Under the pieces are notes generated by a model that worked only from the letters and a program-made list of their open reading frames with translations, did not search any database and was not told where the DNA came from. A stretch of DNA of 64,000 nt from Methylobacterium sp. GXS13 (GTDB lineage Bacteria; Pseudomonadota; Alphaproteobacteria; Rhizobiales; Beijerinckiaceae): assembly GCF_001455965.1 (NCBI RefSeq), contig NZ_LKKO01000034.1, positions 1 through 64,000 of the forward strand. Direction: 5' to 3'. Position numbers and translations under genes: made by a program. This document shows positions 36,208-47,008 of this stretch, piece by piece (position 1 is the stretch's first letter; each line of letters starts with the position of its first letter).

Positions 36208-36702
36208 ATGCCCCAGCGTTTCCGCGCACTCGCCCTCAGCCTTTCTGTCTGCGCTGCCCTCGGGCTCGGCGCCTGCAGCAAGGACAAGGATCTCGCCGAT
36301 GCCTCCGCGTTCGGGGCCGGCGCCGCGACCCCGGGCAGCGCGCAGGACTTCGTCGTCAATATCGGCGACCGGGTCTTCTTCGAATCGGATTCCACCGACC
36401 TGACGCCCACCGCCACCGCGATCCTCGACAAGCAGGCGGCCTGGTTGCAGCGCTACCCGCGCTACACCTTCATCATCGAGGGCCATGCCGACGAGCGTGG
36501 CACCCGCGAGTACAACTTCTCCCTGGGCGCCCGCCGGGCCCAGTCGGTCAACGACTACCTGGCCACGCGGGGCATCGGGGCGAACCGGATGCGCACCGTC
36601 TCCTACGGCAAGGAGCGGCCGGTGGCGGTGTGCAACGACATCTCGTGCTGGTCGCAGAACCGCCGCGCGGTGATCGTGCTCGACCGCGGCGCCGGGGCGT
36701 AA
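36208..36702 (+). CDS. pal: Peptidoglycan-associated lipoprotein Pal
   Basis: A 164-residue outer-membrane lipoprotein starting at the ATG at 36208. The signal ends in the lipobox LGLGAC with Cys23 as the lipidated residue. The OmpA-like domain follows at about 50-160 (FESDSTDLTPTATAILDKQA, FIIEGHADERGTREYN and RMRTVSYGKERP), which binds meso-DAP in peptidoglycan. Pal works with TolQRAB to keep the outer membrane attached and constricting at division. ybgF follows after about 170 bp, the canonical order, but tolQRAB are not upstream in this window. Confidence 0.96.
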   Translation: MPQRFRALALSLSVCAALGLGACSKDKDLADASAFGAGAATPGSAQDFVVNIGDRVFFESDSTDLTPTATAILDKQAAWLQRYPRYTFIIEGHADERGTREYNFSLGARRAQSVNDYLATRGIGANRMRTVSYGKERPVAVCNDISCWSQNRRAVIVLDRGAGA

Positions 36703-36875
36703 GTCTTCGCGGCTCCGGCACCAAGCCACGTCCGCCTGCCGGTTCCTTCGAAGAACCGGCAGGCATTGCCGCGAAGAATTGGCCGGCCGCGGCTCCGACC
36801 TCTCAGCGCCGCAGTTTTGCCGCGGACCGGCGCATCTGATAGGGCCTCGCGCTTCCATCGGACCGCAGCCGCATC

Positions 36876-37877
36876 ATGCTCGCCCGCCTTCGCACCCGCC
36901 TCGCGCTCACCACGATCCTCGGGGGCCTGCTCCTCGGCCATCCGGCCGCCGCGCAGGACGCCTCGGAACTGGTGGTGCGCCTGGGGCGCATCGAGAACCA
37001 GTCCCGGATCATGGCCGGGCAGATCGAGACCCTCCAATACGAGAACCGGCAGCTGAAAGAGCAGCTGCGCAAGTTCCAGGAGGATGTCGAGTTCCGGCTG
37101 AACGAGGGCAAGGGCGGCGGCGGTAAGGCAGCGCCGTCGGCGGCGCCGGCCCCGGCGGGTGCGGTCAACGGCGGCAATCCGGGCACCGGGCGTCCGGGCA
37201 AGCGCGGCGATGCCTTCGATCCGTCCCAGGCCCCCGGCGCCCCCGGAGCGCCGATGCCGCTCGGCAGCACCCAGCCCTCCCCGCCGCTTCCCCCGCGGGA
37301 GGCCGCCGAGGCGGCCCCGGTCCGGCCGCAGGCTCTGCCCCGGGCTGCGATCGAGGACGAGGATCCGGATGCCGAGGGCGCGGCCCCCGGCTACGACGAG
37401 CCCGTGGACCTGCAGCCCCCGGCCCGCACCGGCGCGATCCCGGTCCCGGCACCGCGCCCGGCGGAGAGCGTCGCCGCCACCCGGACCGGCGATCCGGCCA
37501 CCGATTACGAGGCCGCGGTCGAGCTCTACCGTTCCAAGCAGTTCGAGCAGGCCGAGATGGGCCTGCGCCAGTTCATCCAGTCGCATCCCCGCGACAACCG
37601 GGTCGCCGGCGCGACCTACTGGCTCGGTGAGAGCTATCTGGCCCGCGGCCGCAACCGCGAGGCGGCCGAGCAGTTCCTGAAGGTCTCGACCGATTACGCC
37701 CGCTCGTCGCAGGCGCCGGACGCGATGCTGAAGCTCGGCGTCACGCTCAACGCCCTCGGGGCCCGCGAGCAGGCCTGCGCGACCCTGGCCGAGCTGGACC
37801 GGAAATTCCCGAATGCCGGCACAGGCGTCCGCCAGGGCGTCGCCCGGGAGCAGAAGCGCGCCCGCTGCGCGGCCTGA
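36876..37877 (+). CDS. ybgF: Tol-Pal system protein YbgF/CpoB
   Basis: A 333-residue periplasmic protein. Signal peptide residues 1-27 (MLARLRTRLALTTILGGLLL, cleavage after AAA), then a trimerising coiled coil about 30-78 (LGRIENQSRIMAGQIETLQ), then a Pro/Ala/Gly-rich linker about 80-205 that is longer than in E. coli, then three TPR units about 210-325 (YEAAVELYRSKQFEQAEMG). CpoB coordinates Tol-Pal with peptidoglycan synthesis by PBP1B in enterobacteria. It starts at the ATG at 36876. A repeat B element separates it from tilS. Confidence 0.93.
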   Translation: MLARLRTRLALTTILGGLLLGHPAAAQDASELVVRLGRIENQSRIMAGQIETLQYENRQLKEQLRKFQEDVEFRLNEGKGGGGKAAPSAAPAPAGAVNGGNPGTGRPGKRGDAFDPSQAPGAPGAPMPLGSTQPSPPLPPREAAEAAPVRPQALPRAAIEDEDPDAEGAAPGYDEPVDLQPPARTGAIPVPAPRPAESVAATRTGDPATDYEAAVELYRSKQFEQAEMGLRQFIQSHPRDNRVAGATYWLGESYLARGRNREAAEQFLKVSTDYARSSQAPDAMLKLGVTLNALGAREQACATLAELDRKFPNAGTGVRQGVAREQKRARCAA

Positions 37878-37880
37878 TCG

Positions 37881-37978
37881 GGGATCCCAAAGGGCCAGCC
37901 CTTTGGCGGGGTTCGGGGGCGGAGCCCCCGAGAGACCAGGGCTCTGCCCTGGACCCGCAAAAGGTCTCGGACCTTTTG
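37881..37978. repeat. Dispersed repeat B, extended copy
   Basis: GGGATCCCAAAGGGC/GCCCTTTGG hairpin, then GGGGGCGGAGCCCCC, then CCAGGGCTCTGCCCTGG, then AAAAGGTCTCGGACCTTTT: four successive palindromes in about 98 bp. Part of the last palindrome, GGTCTCGGACCTTT, recurs at about 52369-52379. It lies between ybgF and tilS. Confidence 0.85.
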
Positions 37979-37983
37979 AATCC

Positions 37984-38994
37984 ATGATTGGTCTGCTGGA
38001 CGATCCGGTTCCCCACGCCCTCGGGCCCTGGCTCGGCCGGTCCGACCGGAATGTGCTGCTCGCCGTCTCGGGCGGGCCCGATTCGAGCGCGCTGATGCAC
38101 GCCGCCGCGGCGCTCGGTGCGGCCGTGCAGGTGGCTACCGTCGATCATGGCCTGCGTCCGGATTCCGGCCCGGAGGCCGAGGGCGTCGGGCAGGCGGCCC
38201 GGGCGCTCGGCCTACCGCATGCGGTCCTGACCTGGACGGGGCCGAAGCCCGGCACCGGCCTGCAGGATGCAGCCCGCGCCGCCCGCTACCGGTTGCTGGC
38301 CGCCCATGCCGAGGCGATCGGCGCCGGCCTCGTGCTCACCGGCCATACCCGGGACGACCAGGCCGAGACCGTGCTGATGCGGCTCGCCGCCGGCAGCGGT
38401 CCGGCCGGGCTCGCCGGCATGCGGACCGAGCGCCCCCTCGCCCCCGGCATCACCCTCGGGCGGCCCTTCCTGGCCCTGCCGAAGGCGATGCTGGTGGCCT
38501 GGTGCGAGACCCGGGGCATCGGGCATGTCCGCGACCCGGCCAATACCGATCCGCGCTTCGCCCGGGGCCGCCTGCGCGCCACCTGGGCGACCCTGGAACG
38601 CGAGGGCCTCAGCCCGGCGCGGCTCGCGCGCCTCGCGGAGCGGGCCGCCCGGGACGACGACGCCCTCCGGGTCGCGGCCGAGCAGGCCTTCGCGGCGGCC
38701 CTGCGCCCGGCAAAGAATACCGACGCCGCGGTGCTGCGCCTCGATGGCGCCGTGCTGGCGGCCCTGACGGCGGTGACCGCCCTGCGCTGCCTCGACGCCG
38801 CCCTGATCCGGGCCGGCGCCGGGCCGCGCCGCCTGGAGCGCCTGGAAGCCTTGGTGCTCGACGCGCTGCTGCCGGCCCTGCGCCGCCGGGAGCCGATCCG
38901 CCGCACTCTGGCGGGAATCCTGATCGCCGCCGATGCCGCCGGCACGGTGAGTCTGGCGCCGGCCCCGCCGCGCCGGCACCAAACCACCGATTGA
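37984..38994 (+). CDS. tilS: tRNA(Ile)-lysidine synthase
   Basis: Adds lysine to C34 of the CAU-anticodon tRNA(Ile), changing its decoding from AUG to AUA. The 336-residue protein starts at the ATG at 37984, which sets the PP-loop SGGPDS at residues 29-34; VDHGLRPDS and LTGHTRDDQAETVLMRL are the other family motifs. The C-terminal specificity domain is short, as in many alphaproteobacteria. Its place between ybgF and ftsH is the conserved order. The gene is essential in most bacteria. Confidence 0.94.
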   Translation: MIGLLDDPVPHALGPWLGRSDRNVLLAVSGGPDSSALMHAAAALGAAVQVATVDHGLRPDSGPEAEGVGQAARALGLPHAVLTWTGPKPGTGLQDAARAARYRLLAAHAEAIGAGLVLTGHTRDDQAETVLMRLAAGSGPAGLAGMRTERPLAPGITLGRPFLALPKAMLVAWCETRGIGHVRDPANTDPRFARGRLRATWATLEREGLSPARLARLAERAARDDDALRVAAEQAFAAALRPAKNTDAAVLRLDGAVLAALTAVTALRCLDAALIRAGAGPRRLERLEALVLDALLPALRRREPIRRTLAGILIAADAAGTVSLAPAPPRRHQTTD

Positions 38995-39033
38995 CGGATA
39001 GATGCTGCCCTCGCCGCAGGGGGGACCGGCTTA

Positions 39034-39062
39034 CTTGGCAAGGCAGGCCCCCCCGCCTACAT
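39034..39062 (+). promoter_or_regulatory. Putative promoter upstream of ftsH
   Basis: CTTGGC (39034-39039), 17-bp spacer, CTACAT (39057-39062), close to the alphaproteobacterial housekeeping pattern CTTGAC-N17-CTATAT. It is 80 bp before the ftsH ATG. A heat-shock type promoter also starts with CTTG, so sigma-32 control is possible. Confidence 0.4.
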
Positions 39063-39141
39063 TGGCGAGGTGTGCACGGATGGACCGGCAAAGCCGCGCG
39101 ATGTGTCCGTCTAGGGGGCCGCACGCACCAAGGATCGATCG

Positions 39142-41064
<1,923 letters not shown>

Positions 41065-41084
41065 GCCGGAATGGAGTGATGAGA

Positions 41085-41108
41085 AGGGCGCCGCGAGGCG
41101 CCCTTTTT
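41085..41108 (+). terminator. Intrinsic terminator of ftsH
   Basis: A perfect 7-bp stem, GGGCGCC/GGCGCCC (with two flanking A-T pairs), closes a GCGA tetraloop and is followed by five T residues. It begins 22 bases after the ftsH stop. Confidence 0.9.
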
Positions 41109-41160
41109 CGTTGGGTTTTGCGCCGGGCCTGTTTCGGGATGAACTGCGGCCACGTGCGCA

Positions 41161-41340
41161 TCCCCCTCCCCCTTTGCGGGGGAGGGTGGCCCCTGCGTCA
41201 GTAGGGGTCGGGAGAGGGGAACCCGGCTTCCGAATGAAGCAGAGCAGGCGTGAGGGCGAGCACCCTATCCTGCACCGTTGCCCCCTCTCCCGACCCGGCC
41301 TGACGGCCGGCCCACCCTCCCCCGCAGAGGGGGGAGGGAG
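41161..41340. repeat. Dispersed palindromic repeat A, copy 3
   Basis: The third copy of the two-arm element (GCGGGGGAGGGTGG and CCACCCTCCCCCGC), 180 bp. The inner arm GGCCTGACGGCCGG is shared with the left half of copy 1, while GGCCCCTGCGTCAG is shared with copy 2. It lies between ftsH and the TSUP transporter gene. Confidence 0.85.
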
Positions 41341-41625
41341 ACGCGCGTGCGTCTGGCTGTCAGACTCGTTCAGCAGCGATGTGCCCGCATCGGTTTGCGA
41401 AAGCCGCCACGTGCCCCCTCTCCCGTGCGGGAGAGGGGACCCGCGCCACATCCGAGGATGTTGAAACCCGATAGCAGAGGGGGAGGGTGGGCGCGTCCTG
41501 CGCCGCCTCCCATGACAATCCACCCCGCCTGTCCGTGAACACCCCCCGGAAGCTTGGCCGGAGGCTCGGCTCGGGCGGGCGAATCGGAAAGACCGGGACG
41601 GGAACCTCTCCGAGCCGCGCACCCG
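41341..41625. other. Rest of the non-coding gap between ftsH and the TSUP gene
   Basis: The full gap, 41065-41625, is 561 bp and holds the ftsH terminator, repeat A copy 3 and this remainder. A further perfect 10-bp inverted repeat CCCCTCTCCC-GTGC-GGGAGAGGGG lies at 41415-41438; it looks like a free inner arm of repeat A. No gene is supported. Confidence 0.6.
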
Positions 41626-42372
41626 ATGGCCGCGTCCGTTTATCTCGTCGTCGGCCTTGGGGCCGCGGTCGCCGGGTTCGTGCAGGGGCTTTCGGGTTTC
41701 GCTTTCGGGCTGGTGGCCCTGTCGTTCTGGGCCTGGGTGATCGATCCGCAACTGGCCGCCGTCCTGGCGGTGGCCGGATCCCTGACCGGGCAGATCGTCG
41801 CCGCCGTCACCGTCCGCCGTGGATTCGACGGGGCCCGCCTCGCGCCGTTCGTGCTGGGCGGGCTGGCCGGCATTCCGCTGGGCGTGCTCCTGCTGCCGCA
41901 CCTCGATGCCGACTGGTTCAAGCTGGTGCTCGGCACCCTGCTGGTGGTCTGGTGCCCGGCGATGCTGCTCGCCAAGGACCTGCCGCGGATCACCATGGGC
42001 GGGCGGCTGGCGGATGCCGCCGTCGGCATGAGCGGCGGCCTGCTCGGCGGGCTCGGCGGCTTCACCGGCACGCTGCCGACCCTGTGGTGCGTGCTGCGCG
42101 GCTATGAGCGCGACGTGCAGCGCACGATCATCCAGAACTTCAACCTGACCATGCTCGCCGTCACGATGCTGGTCTATCTCGGCTCCGGCCTCGTCACCCG
42201 GGCGGCGCTGCCGATGCTGGCCGTGGTGCTGCCTGCGATGCTGATCCCGGTCTTCCTGGGCACCCGGGTCTATGTGGGCTTGAGCGAGACGGCCTTCCGC
42301 CGGGTGGTGCTCGGCCTCCTGACGATCTCCGGGATCACGCTGCTGGCGGCCGCGCTCCCGCGTGTGCTGTAA
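41626..42372 (+). CDS. TSUP family transporter (TauE/SafE)
   Basis: A 248-residue inner-membrane protein from the ATG at 41626 ([12 protein letters not shown]). It has about eight hydrophobic segments and the two family motifs: [18 protein letters not shown] near the N-terminus and [20 protein letters not shown] in the second half. TSUP proteins export sulfite, sulfoacetate or other small organosulfur anions, or take part in their uptake. The substrate is not evident and no sulfonate genes are adjacent. A longer start at 41554 is less likely, since the added part is Arg/Gly-rich. Confidence 0.9.
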   Translation: MAASVYLVVGLGAAVAGFVQGLSGFAFGLVALSFWAWVIDPQLAAVLAVAGSLTGQIVAAVTVRRGFDGARLAPFVLGGLAGIPLGVLLLPHLDADWFKLVLGTLLVVWCPAMLLAKDLPRITMGGRLADAAVGMSGGLLGGLGGFTGTLPTLWCVLRGYERDVQRTIIQNFNLTMLAVTMLVYLGSGLVTRAALPMLAVVLPAMLIPVFLGTRVYVGLSETAFRRVVLGLLTISGITLLAAALPRVL

Positions 42373-42494
42373 GGCAACGCCCCATTTCGACCGCCTTTGT
42401 CGCGGAGCACCCGGGGCAATCCATTCTGCTAAGTTCTGTCGGGCTACTCTGTCGGCGCGTTGGCCGGGCGAGCGGCCCGGCACCGGAGATCCTG

Positions 42495-43838
42495 ATGGCG
42501 CGCAAGTATTTCGGAACCGACGGCATCCGGGGCCGGGCCAACGGGGTGATCACCCCGGAACTCGCCCTCAAGGTCGGTCAGGCGGCGGGCCTGGTGTTCC
42601 AGCGCGGCGACCACCGCCACCGGGTGGTGATCGGCAAGGATACCCGCCTGTCGGGCTACATGATCGAGACCGCGCTGATCGCCGGCTTCACCTCGGTGGG
42701 CATGGACGTGCTGCAGCTCGGCCCGGTGCCGACCCCCGCGGTGGCGATGCTGACCCGCTCGATGCGGGCCGATATCGGGGTGATGATCTCGGCCTCGCAC
42801 AACGCCTTCGAGGATAACGGCATCAAGCTGTTCGGCCCCGACGGGTTCAAGCTCAACGACGCGATCGAGGGTGAGATCGAGGAGCTGATCGACGCCGAGC
42901 TGCACACGCGGCTGGCGGGCTCCGCCGATCTCGGCCGGGCCAAGCGCATCGAGAGCGTGCATGCCCGCTATATCGAATTCGCCAAGCGCACCCTGCCCCG
43001 GCACGTGACGCTCGACGGCCTGCGGGTGGTGGTCGATTGCGCCAACGGCGCCGCCTACCGGGTCGCCCCCGAGACCCTGTGGGAGCTCGGCGCCGAGGTG
43101 ATCGCCATCGGCACCGAGCCGGATGGGTTCAACATCAACCGCGACGTCGGCTCCACCGCGCCGGCGGCGCTGGTCGCCAAGGTGCGCGAGCGCCGGGCCG
43201 ATATCGGCATTGCCCTCGACGGCGACGCCGACCGGGTGCTGATCGTCGACGAGAAGGGCCACGTGGTCGACGGCGACCAGCTGATGGCGGTGGTCGCGCG
43301 CTCCTGGCAGGAGGACGAGCGGCTGACCCAGCCGGGGCTGGTGGCCACGATCATGTCCAATCTTGGCTTGGAGCGCTTCCTCGGCGGCCTCGGCCTGACA
43401 TTGGCCCGCACCGCGGTGGGCGACCGCTACGTCCTCGAGCACATGCGCGAGCACGGCTACAATCTCGGCGGCGAGCAATCCGGCCACATCATCATGTCGG
43501 ACTACACCACGACGGGCGACGGCCTGGTGGCGGCGCTCCAGCTCCTGAGCGTGGTCCAGCGCCAGGGCCGGCCGGTGAGCGAGGTCTGCCACTGCTTCGA
43601 CCCGCTGCCGCAGATCCTCAAGAACGTCCGCTACCGCACCGGCCAGCCGCTCAGCCAGGACAGCGTGGTCAGCGCCATTGCCCAGGCCCGCGCCCGCCTG
43701 GGCAATGGCGGCCGCCTGGTGATCCGCCCCTCCGGCACCGAGCCGGTGATCCGCGTGATGGCCGAGGGCGACGACCGCGGCCTCGTCAACGAGGTGGTCG
43801 ACGAGGTGGTCGAGGCCGTCACCAAAGTCGCGGCCTGA
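42495..43838 (+). CDS. glmM: Phosphoglucosamine mutase
   Basis: Converts glucosamine-6-phosphate to glucosamine-1-phosphate for UDP-GlcNAc, the precursor of peptidoglycan and LPS. The 447-residue length fits. [14 protein letters not shown] opens the protein, the phosphoserine loop is [14 protein letters not shown], the Mg-binding loop is [13 protein letters not shown], and the sugar- and phosphate-binding loops are [12 protein letters not shown] and [12 protein letters not shown]. It starts at the ATG at 42495. glmM after ftsH is common, often with folP between; here a TSUP gene and repeats occupy that place. Confidence 0.98.
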   Translation: MARKYFGTDGIRGRANGVITPELALKVGQAAGLVFQRGDHRHRVVIGKDTRLSGYMIETALIAGFTSVGMDVLQLGPVPTPAVAMLTRSMRADIGVMISASHNAFEDNGIKLFGPDGFKLNDAIEGEIEELIDAELHTRLAGSADLGRAKRIESVHARYIEFAKRTLPRHVTLDGLRVVVDCANGAAYRVAPETLWELGAEVIAIGTEPDGFNINRDVGSTAPAALVAKVRERRADIGIALDGDADRVLIVDEKGHVVDGDQLMAVVARSWQEDERLTQPGLVATIMSNLGLERFLGGLGLTLARTAVGDRYVLEHMREHGYNLGGEQSGHIIMSDYTTTGDGLVAALQLLSVVQRQGRPVSEVCHCFDPLPQILKNVRYRTGQPLSQDSVVSAIAQARARLGNGGRLVIRPSGTEPVIRVMAEGDDRGLVNEVVDEVVEAVTKVAA

Positions 43839-43843
43839 AATCC

Positions 43844-43900
43844 GGGATCCCAAAGGGCCCAGCCCTTTGGCGGGATTCAGGGGCGGAGCCCCTGAGGGCC
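43844..43900. repeat. Dispersed repeat B, copy after glmM
   Basis: GGGATCCCAAAGGGC, GCCCTTTGG, then AGGGGCGGAGCCCCT. Same orientation as the copy after ybgF. It lies between the convergent glmM and MmcQ/YjbR genes. Confidence 0.85.
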
Positions 43901-43906
43901 CGGCGC

Positions 43907-44239
43907 TCACGCGTAGGCGGCGCGCAGGACGGCCGGTGCGGTGGTCCGCCAAGCCGCCAGCAGGGCGGTGCGCAGGGTCTCCTCCTCGCACAGGTCGAGG
44001 TCGAGATTGGTCCAGCCGCGCCGGCCCCAGGCGCCGTCGAGCGGCGTGAACAGGTCCGGCTCGGCCTCGCACAGCTCCGTTTGGTCGGCGGGCGCCAGGC
44101 GCAGAACCACCCGGTCCTCCTCGACCCACAGGGTCGCGAACACCCGGCCGCCGACGCGGAAATCCGGGTTGCCGCGGTGGGCGCCCGCCACCGTCTCCGG
44201 CAGCATCAGCGCCAGAATGCGCACGTCCTCGGGCAGCAC
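43907..44239 (-). CDS. MmcQ/YjbR family protein
   Basis: A 110-residue protein starting with GTG at 44237-44239. The pattern MLPETVAGAHRGNPDFRVGGRVFATLW then AWGRRGWTNLDLD fits the MmcQ/YjbR fold (a CyaY-like double-wing DNA-binding domain). Family members are small cytoplasmic proteins of unknown role. It is convergent with glmM and divergent from the beta-barrel gene. Confidence 0.85.
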   Translation of the reverse strand: MLPEDVRILALMLPETVAGAHRGNPDFRVGGRVFATLWVEEDRVVLRLAPADQTELCEAEPDLFTPLDGAWGRRGWTNLDLDLCEEETLRTALLAAWRTTAPAVLRAAYA

Positions 44240-44355
44240 CGGCTCAGCCCTGCCCGCAGGTGGATGTGTTCGCGATCGCGCCGGGTGCTGCGGCCAAGAC
44301 TAGCAAATCCTTCGCTGAGCTGCGGTTTTTTCAGGCTGTAAGAGTCCCGCAAGGC

Positions 44356-44370
44356 TAACGTTTAACGTTA
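44356..44370. promoter_or_regulatory. 15-bp perfect palindrome upstream of outer-membrane protein gene, possible operator
   Basis: TAACGTT-T-AACGTTA, a perfect inverted repeat around a central T, 92 bases before the ATG at 44463. It stands out from the GC-rich background. Its location fits an operator for the outer-membrane protein gene or the divergent MmcQ/YjbR gene. The binding protein is unknown. Confidence 0.45.
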
Positions 44371-44462
44371 AGCCGGATTTAAGACGTTCGATCCATCCTT
44401 CACACAGTCATCCGAGCCGGCTTGCAAAGCTTCCGGCACACGAGTCCAGTGAAGGAATCCTT

Positions 44463-45455
44463 ATGGCCCGCTCCAAGCTGAACGCTTTGGTGCGCAGCCT
44501 GACGCTCGTGGCGAGCGTCGGCGCGCCCTGCCTCGCCGCTGCGGCGGACCTGCTGCCCCCGCCTCCCCCGCCGCCGCCTCCGCCCCCGATCGAGGTCGGC
44601 GGTGGCTGGTACCTGCGTGGTGACGTCGGCGCCAGCGTCTACACCCGCCCGAGATACTCCGAGGCCTACGATTATACCGGCTACCCGGATGCCAACCGCT
44701 CGTTCGGCAACGAGATCGGCGGCGGTGGGTTCGCGGGCGTCGGCGTCGGCTACCAGTTCACCCCGTTCCTGCGCGGCGACGTGACCGGCGAGTACCGCTA
44801 CTCCACCGGCCTGCGCGGCAGCGAGTATTACAAGGGCCCCGAGTTCGACAACGGCCTCGGCTCCTACGGGGTCAACAAGTCGACCAGCAACTTCGATTCC
44901 GCGGTGGTGCTGGCCAACGCGTATTTCGACCTCGGCACCTGGTACGGCATCACGCCGTTCATCGGCGGCGGCGTCGGCTACGCCTTCAACCACATCTCGG
45001 GCTATTCGACCAACCAGCAGTTCACCAGCCCGACCTACGCCTACGATTACGGCAACCCGATCTACGACTGCAAGTGCGGACAGGCCTACTACAACTATGC
45101 GCCGGTCTACGACAACAACGGCAACCCGGTCTACAACACCAACAGCGGCAGCAAGTTCTACAAGAGCAAGACCAGCGGCAGCTTCGCCTGGGCGCTGCAT
45201 GCCGGTCTCGCCTACGACGTGAGCGACGCCCTGAAGATCGAGGTGGCCTACCGCTACCTCAACCTCGGCAAGGCCGAGACCGGCCCGGGCTTCGTGCCGT
45301 GCTGCACCGGCAGCCTGCAGGCGATCAAGGTGAAGGACATCGAGGCCCACGACGTGAAGATCGGCCTGCGCTACTACCTCGGCGGCCTGGTCGCGGCGCC
45401 GCTGCCCGCGGTGCTGCCGGAGCCCATCCCCGGCCCGCTGGTCCGCAAGTACTGA
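44463..45455 (+). CDS. Outer-membrane beta-barrel protein with poly-proline leader
   Basis: A 330-residue protein from the ATG at 44463, preceded by AAGGA at good spacing. Signal peptide about residues 1-27, cleaved after AAAAA-type sequence before DLLPP. Eleven consecutive prolines follow, then an alternating beta pattern (WYLRGDVGASVY, GVGVGYQFTPFLRGDVTGEYRY, ALKIEVAYRYLNLG) and a C-terminal VKIGLRYYLGG. This resembles the Omp25/RopB-type eight-stranded porin-like proteins of Rhizobiales. A Tyr/Asn-rich stretch about 178-235 is likely an exposed loop. A very strong terminator follows. Function unknown; probably structural. Confidence 0.85.
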   Translation: MARSKLNALVRSLTLVASVGAPCLAAAADLLPPPPPPPPPPPIEVGGGWYLRGDVGASVYTRPRYSEAYDYTGYPDANRSFGNEIGGGGFAGVGVGYQFTPFLRGDVTGEYRYSTGLRGSEYYKGPEFDNGLGSYGVNKSTSNFDSAVVLANAYFDLGTWYGITPFIGGGVGYAFNHISGYSTNQQFTSPTYAYDYGNPIYDCKCGQAYYNYAPVYDNNGNPVYNTNSGSKFYKSKTSGSFAWALHAGLAYDVSDALKIEVAYRYLNLGKAETGPGFVPCCTGSLQAIKVKDIEAHDVKIGLRYYLGGLVAAPLPAVLPEPIPGPLVRKY

Positions 45456-45483
45456 TCGTTTCTACCAACCCTCTGACGGCCGA

Positions 45484-45515
45484 CGGCGCGGATCTCCTCC
45501 GCGCCGTTTTTTTTT
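45484..45515 (+). terminator. Intrinsic terminator after outer-membrane protein gene
   Basis: A perfect 9-bp stem, CGGCGCGGA/TCCGCGCCG, with a 5-base loop and nine T residues. It is the strongest terminator in the window, and suggests a highly expressed upstream gene. Confidence 0.95.
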
Positions 45516-45709
45516 CGTCCTGCCGGGGTTCATCGCGGGACGAGGCGGATCGGAGATCGGAATTGCCTGGGCGGATAGTTCATACCAAGTGCTGATGATC
45601 GAATCGGGATATCCCAAGAGCCTCGAAATAACGGACGCTTAAGGTTACCCAACTATCACGGTATCGAGGCCCGAGCTGCCGTCCGTCTCGCAGTCCCAGG
45701 ACGATCCCG

Positions 45710-46654
45710 ATGCGTACCGTCACCTTGCCGCTGCTGGCGATCCTCGGCCTCTGCGGCGTCAGTACCGCCCGGGCCGCCGACTTGGACTACGATTACCTGC
45801 GCGGCGCCGATTACGACCCGGTTCCGGCTCCGGTGCTCGACTGGAGCGGCGTGTATGTCGGCGGCCATGGCGGGTATACGTCGGGCGGCCTGGCGCAACG
45901 CAACGCCTTGCAATCGACGCTCGCGCAATACTTCAGCTACAGCACGGTCGAAAGCGAGTTCGGCGTCTCGAAGTTTCTGTCGCTGCCCGGAACCCGCGTT
46001 AAGGGCGCCAGCTTCGGTGCGTTTGCGGGCTATAACGTTCAGTTCGACAATATCGTCCTGGGCATCGAGGCTGACTACACGCATACGAACCTGAACAACT
46101 GGTCGACCAACAGCATCCGCCGGATCATGACGACCTCCGTCGGCGATTCGGAGGCGGTAAGCCTCTCCGGCACGTCGAACACGCGGATCGACGATTACGG
46201 CAGCATCCGCGCCCGGGCCGGCTACGCCTTCGGCAACCTGCTCCCCTATGTCACGGGCGGTCTTGCGGTCGGACGCGTCACGATCAACGACACGGTCGCA
46301 GTCCAGAATTATGGCTACGGCGCCACGACCTATGCGGCCAACCAAGCCCTGACCACGGGCCTGCCGGCGGCCGTCTACAATCATGGCTATGCCAGCTTCA
46401 ACCAGAACTATCCGCTCAACCGGTCGACCCCGGCCGGACAGGGTGTCCAGACCATCCCGTACGGCCCGACCGCGCTGGTGGCGAACGCCAAGACCAAGAC
46501 GATCGGTGGTGTCGCCCTTGGGTTCGGCCTTGAATACGCGATCACGCCCAACATCCTTCTGCGGGGCGAGTATCAGTACGTGCTGTTTCAGAGCTTCAAC
46601 GGTCACCGCGCAGAGCTGAATACCATCCGCGGCGGTGCAGCCCTCAAGTTCTGA
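45710..46654 (+). CDS. Outer-membrane beta-barrel protein, Omp25/RopB-like
   Basis: A 314-residue protein from the ATG at 45710. Signal peptide about 1-22 (MRTVTLPLLAILGLC, cleavage after ARA), then ADLDYDYLRGADYDPVPAPV and the classic SGVYVGGHGGYTSGG that opens Omp25/RopB barrels. FGAFAGYNVQFDNIVLGIEA and IRARAGYAFGNLLPYVTGGLA are family strands, and the protein ends in Phe (GGAALKF) as outer-membrane barrels do. It has its own 254-bp upstream region after the strong terminator of the previous gene. Likely an abundant surface protein. Confidence 0.9.
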   Translation: MRTVTLPLLAILGLCGVSTARAADLDYDYLRGADYDPVPAPVLDWSGVYVGGHGGYTSGGLAQRNALQSTLAQYFSYSTVESEFGVSKFLSLPGTRVKGASFGAFAGYNVQFDNIVLGIEADYTHTNLNNWSTNSIRRIMTTSVGDSEAVSLSGTSNTRIDDYGSIRARAGYAFGNLLPYVTGGLAVGRVTINDTVAVQNYGYGATTYAANQALTTGLPAAVYNHGYASFNQNYPLNRSTPAGQGVQTIPYGPTALVANAKTKTIGGVALGFGLEYAITPNILLRGEYQYVLFQSFNGHRAELNTIRGGAALKF

Positions 46655-46683
46655 TCGCCCCGATTGCCGGCCGGATACCGACC

Positions 46684-46932
46684 ATGACCCTGCGCCGACC
46701 CGACCGATCGCCGACGCTCGCGGGGGTCGTGCTCCTCGCCGTCCTCCTCCCCGCCCCGGCCTCCGCTTGGCCGGAGGATCGCGGCTTCGATCCACCCCGG
46801 CTCCGCCGCGTCGTCCGCGTCCGGCCCGACCTGTCGGCCGTGCCGCCGCCCGTGATCGTGCGGGGCTACCTGCCGCGCAACCACAACGTCCCGATGTACA
46901 ACGAGCCGCCCCGCCGCGGGCCGGCTTGGTGA
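46684..46932 (+). CDS. Small secreted hypothetical protein
   Basis: An 82-residue protein from the ATG at 46684, 29 bp after the beta-barrel gene and on the same strand. A signal peptide is clear (about residues 1-28, PTLAGVVLLAVLLPAPASA). The mature part is basic and Pro-rich (RRVVRVRPDLSAVPPPVIV, then NVPMYNEPPRRGP) with no known domain. Small proteins with such Pro/Arg/Tyr-rich ends are frequent in this order; role unknown. Possibly co-transcribed with the barrel. Confidence 0.65.
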   Translation: MTLRRPDRSPTLAGVVLLAVLLPAPASAWPEDRGFDPPRLRRVVRVRPDLSAVPPPVIVRGYLPRNHNVPMYNEPPRRGPAW

Positions 46933-47008
46933 ACCGATAAGCGTGGGATCAGAGACGAGGCTCAGCCCAGAAGCGGCTTTGTCGTTGGGGCGTGTCCCGA
47001 CAGTCCCC

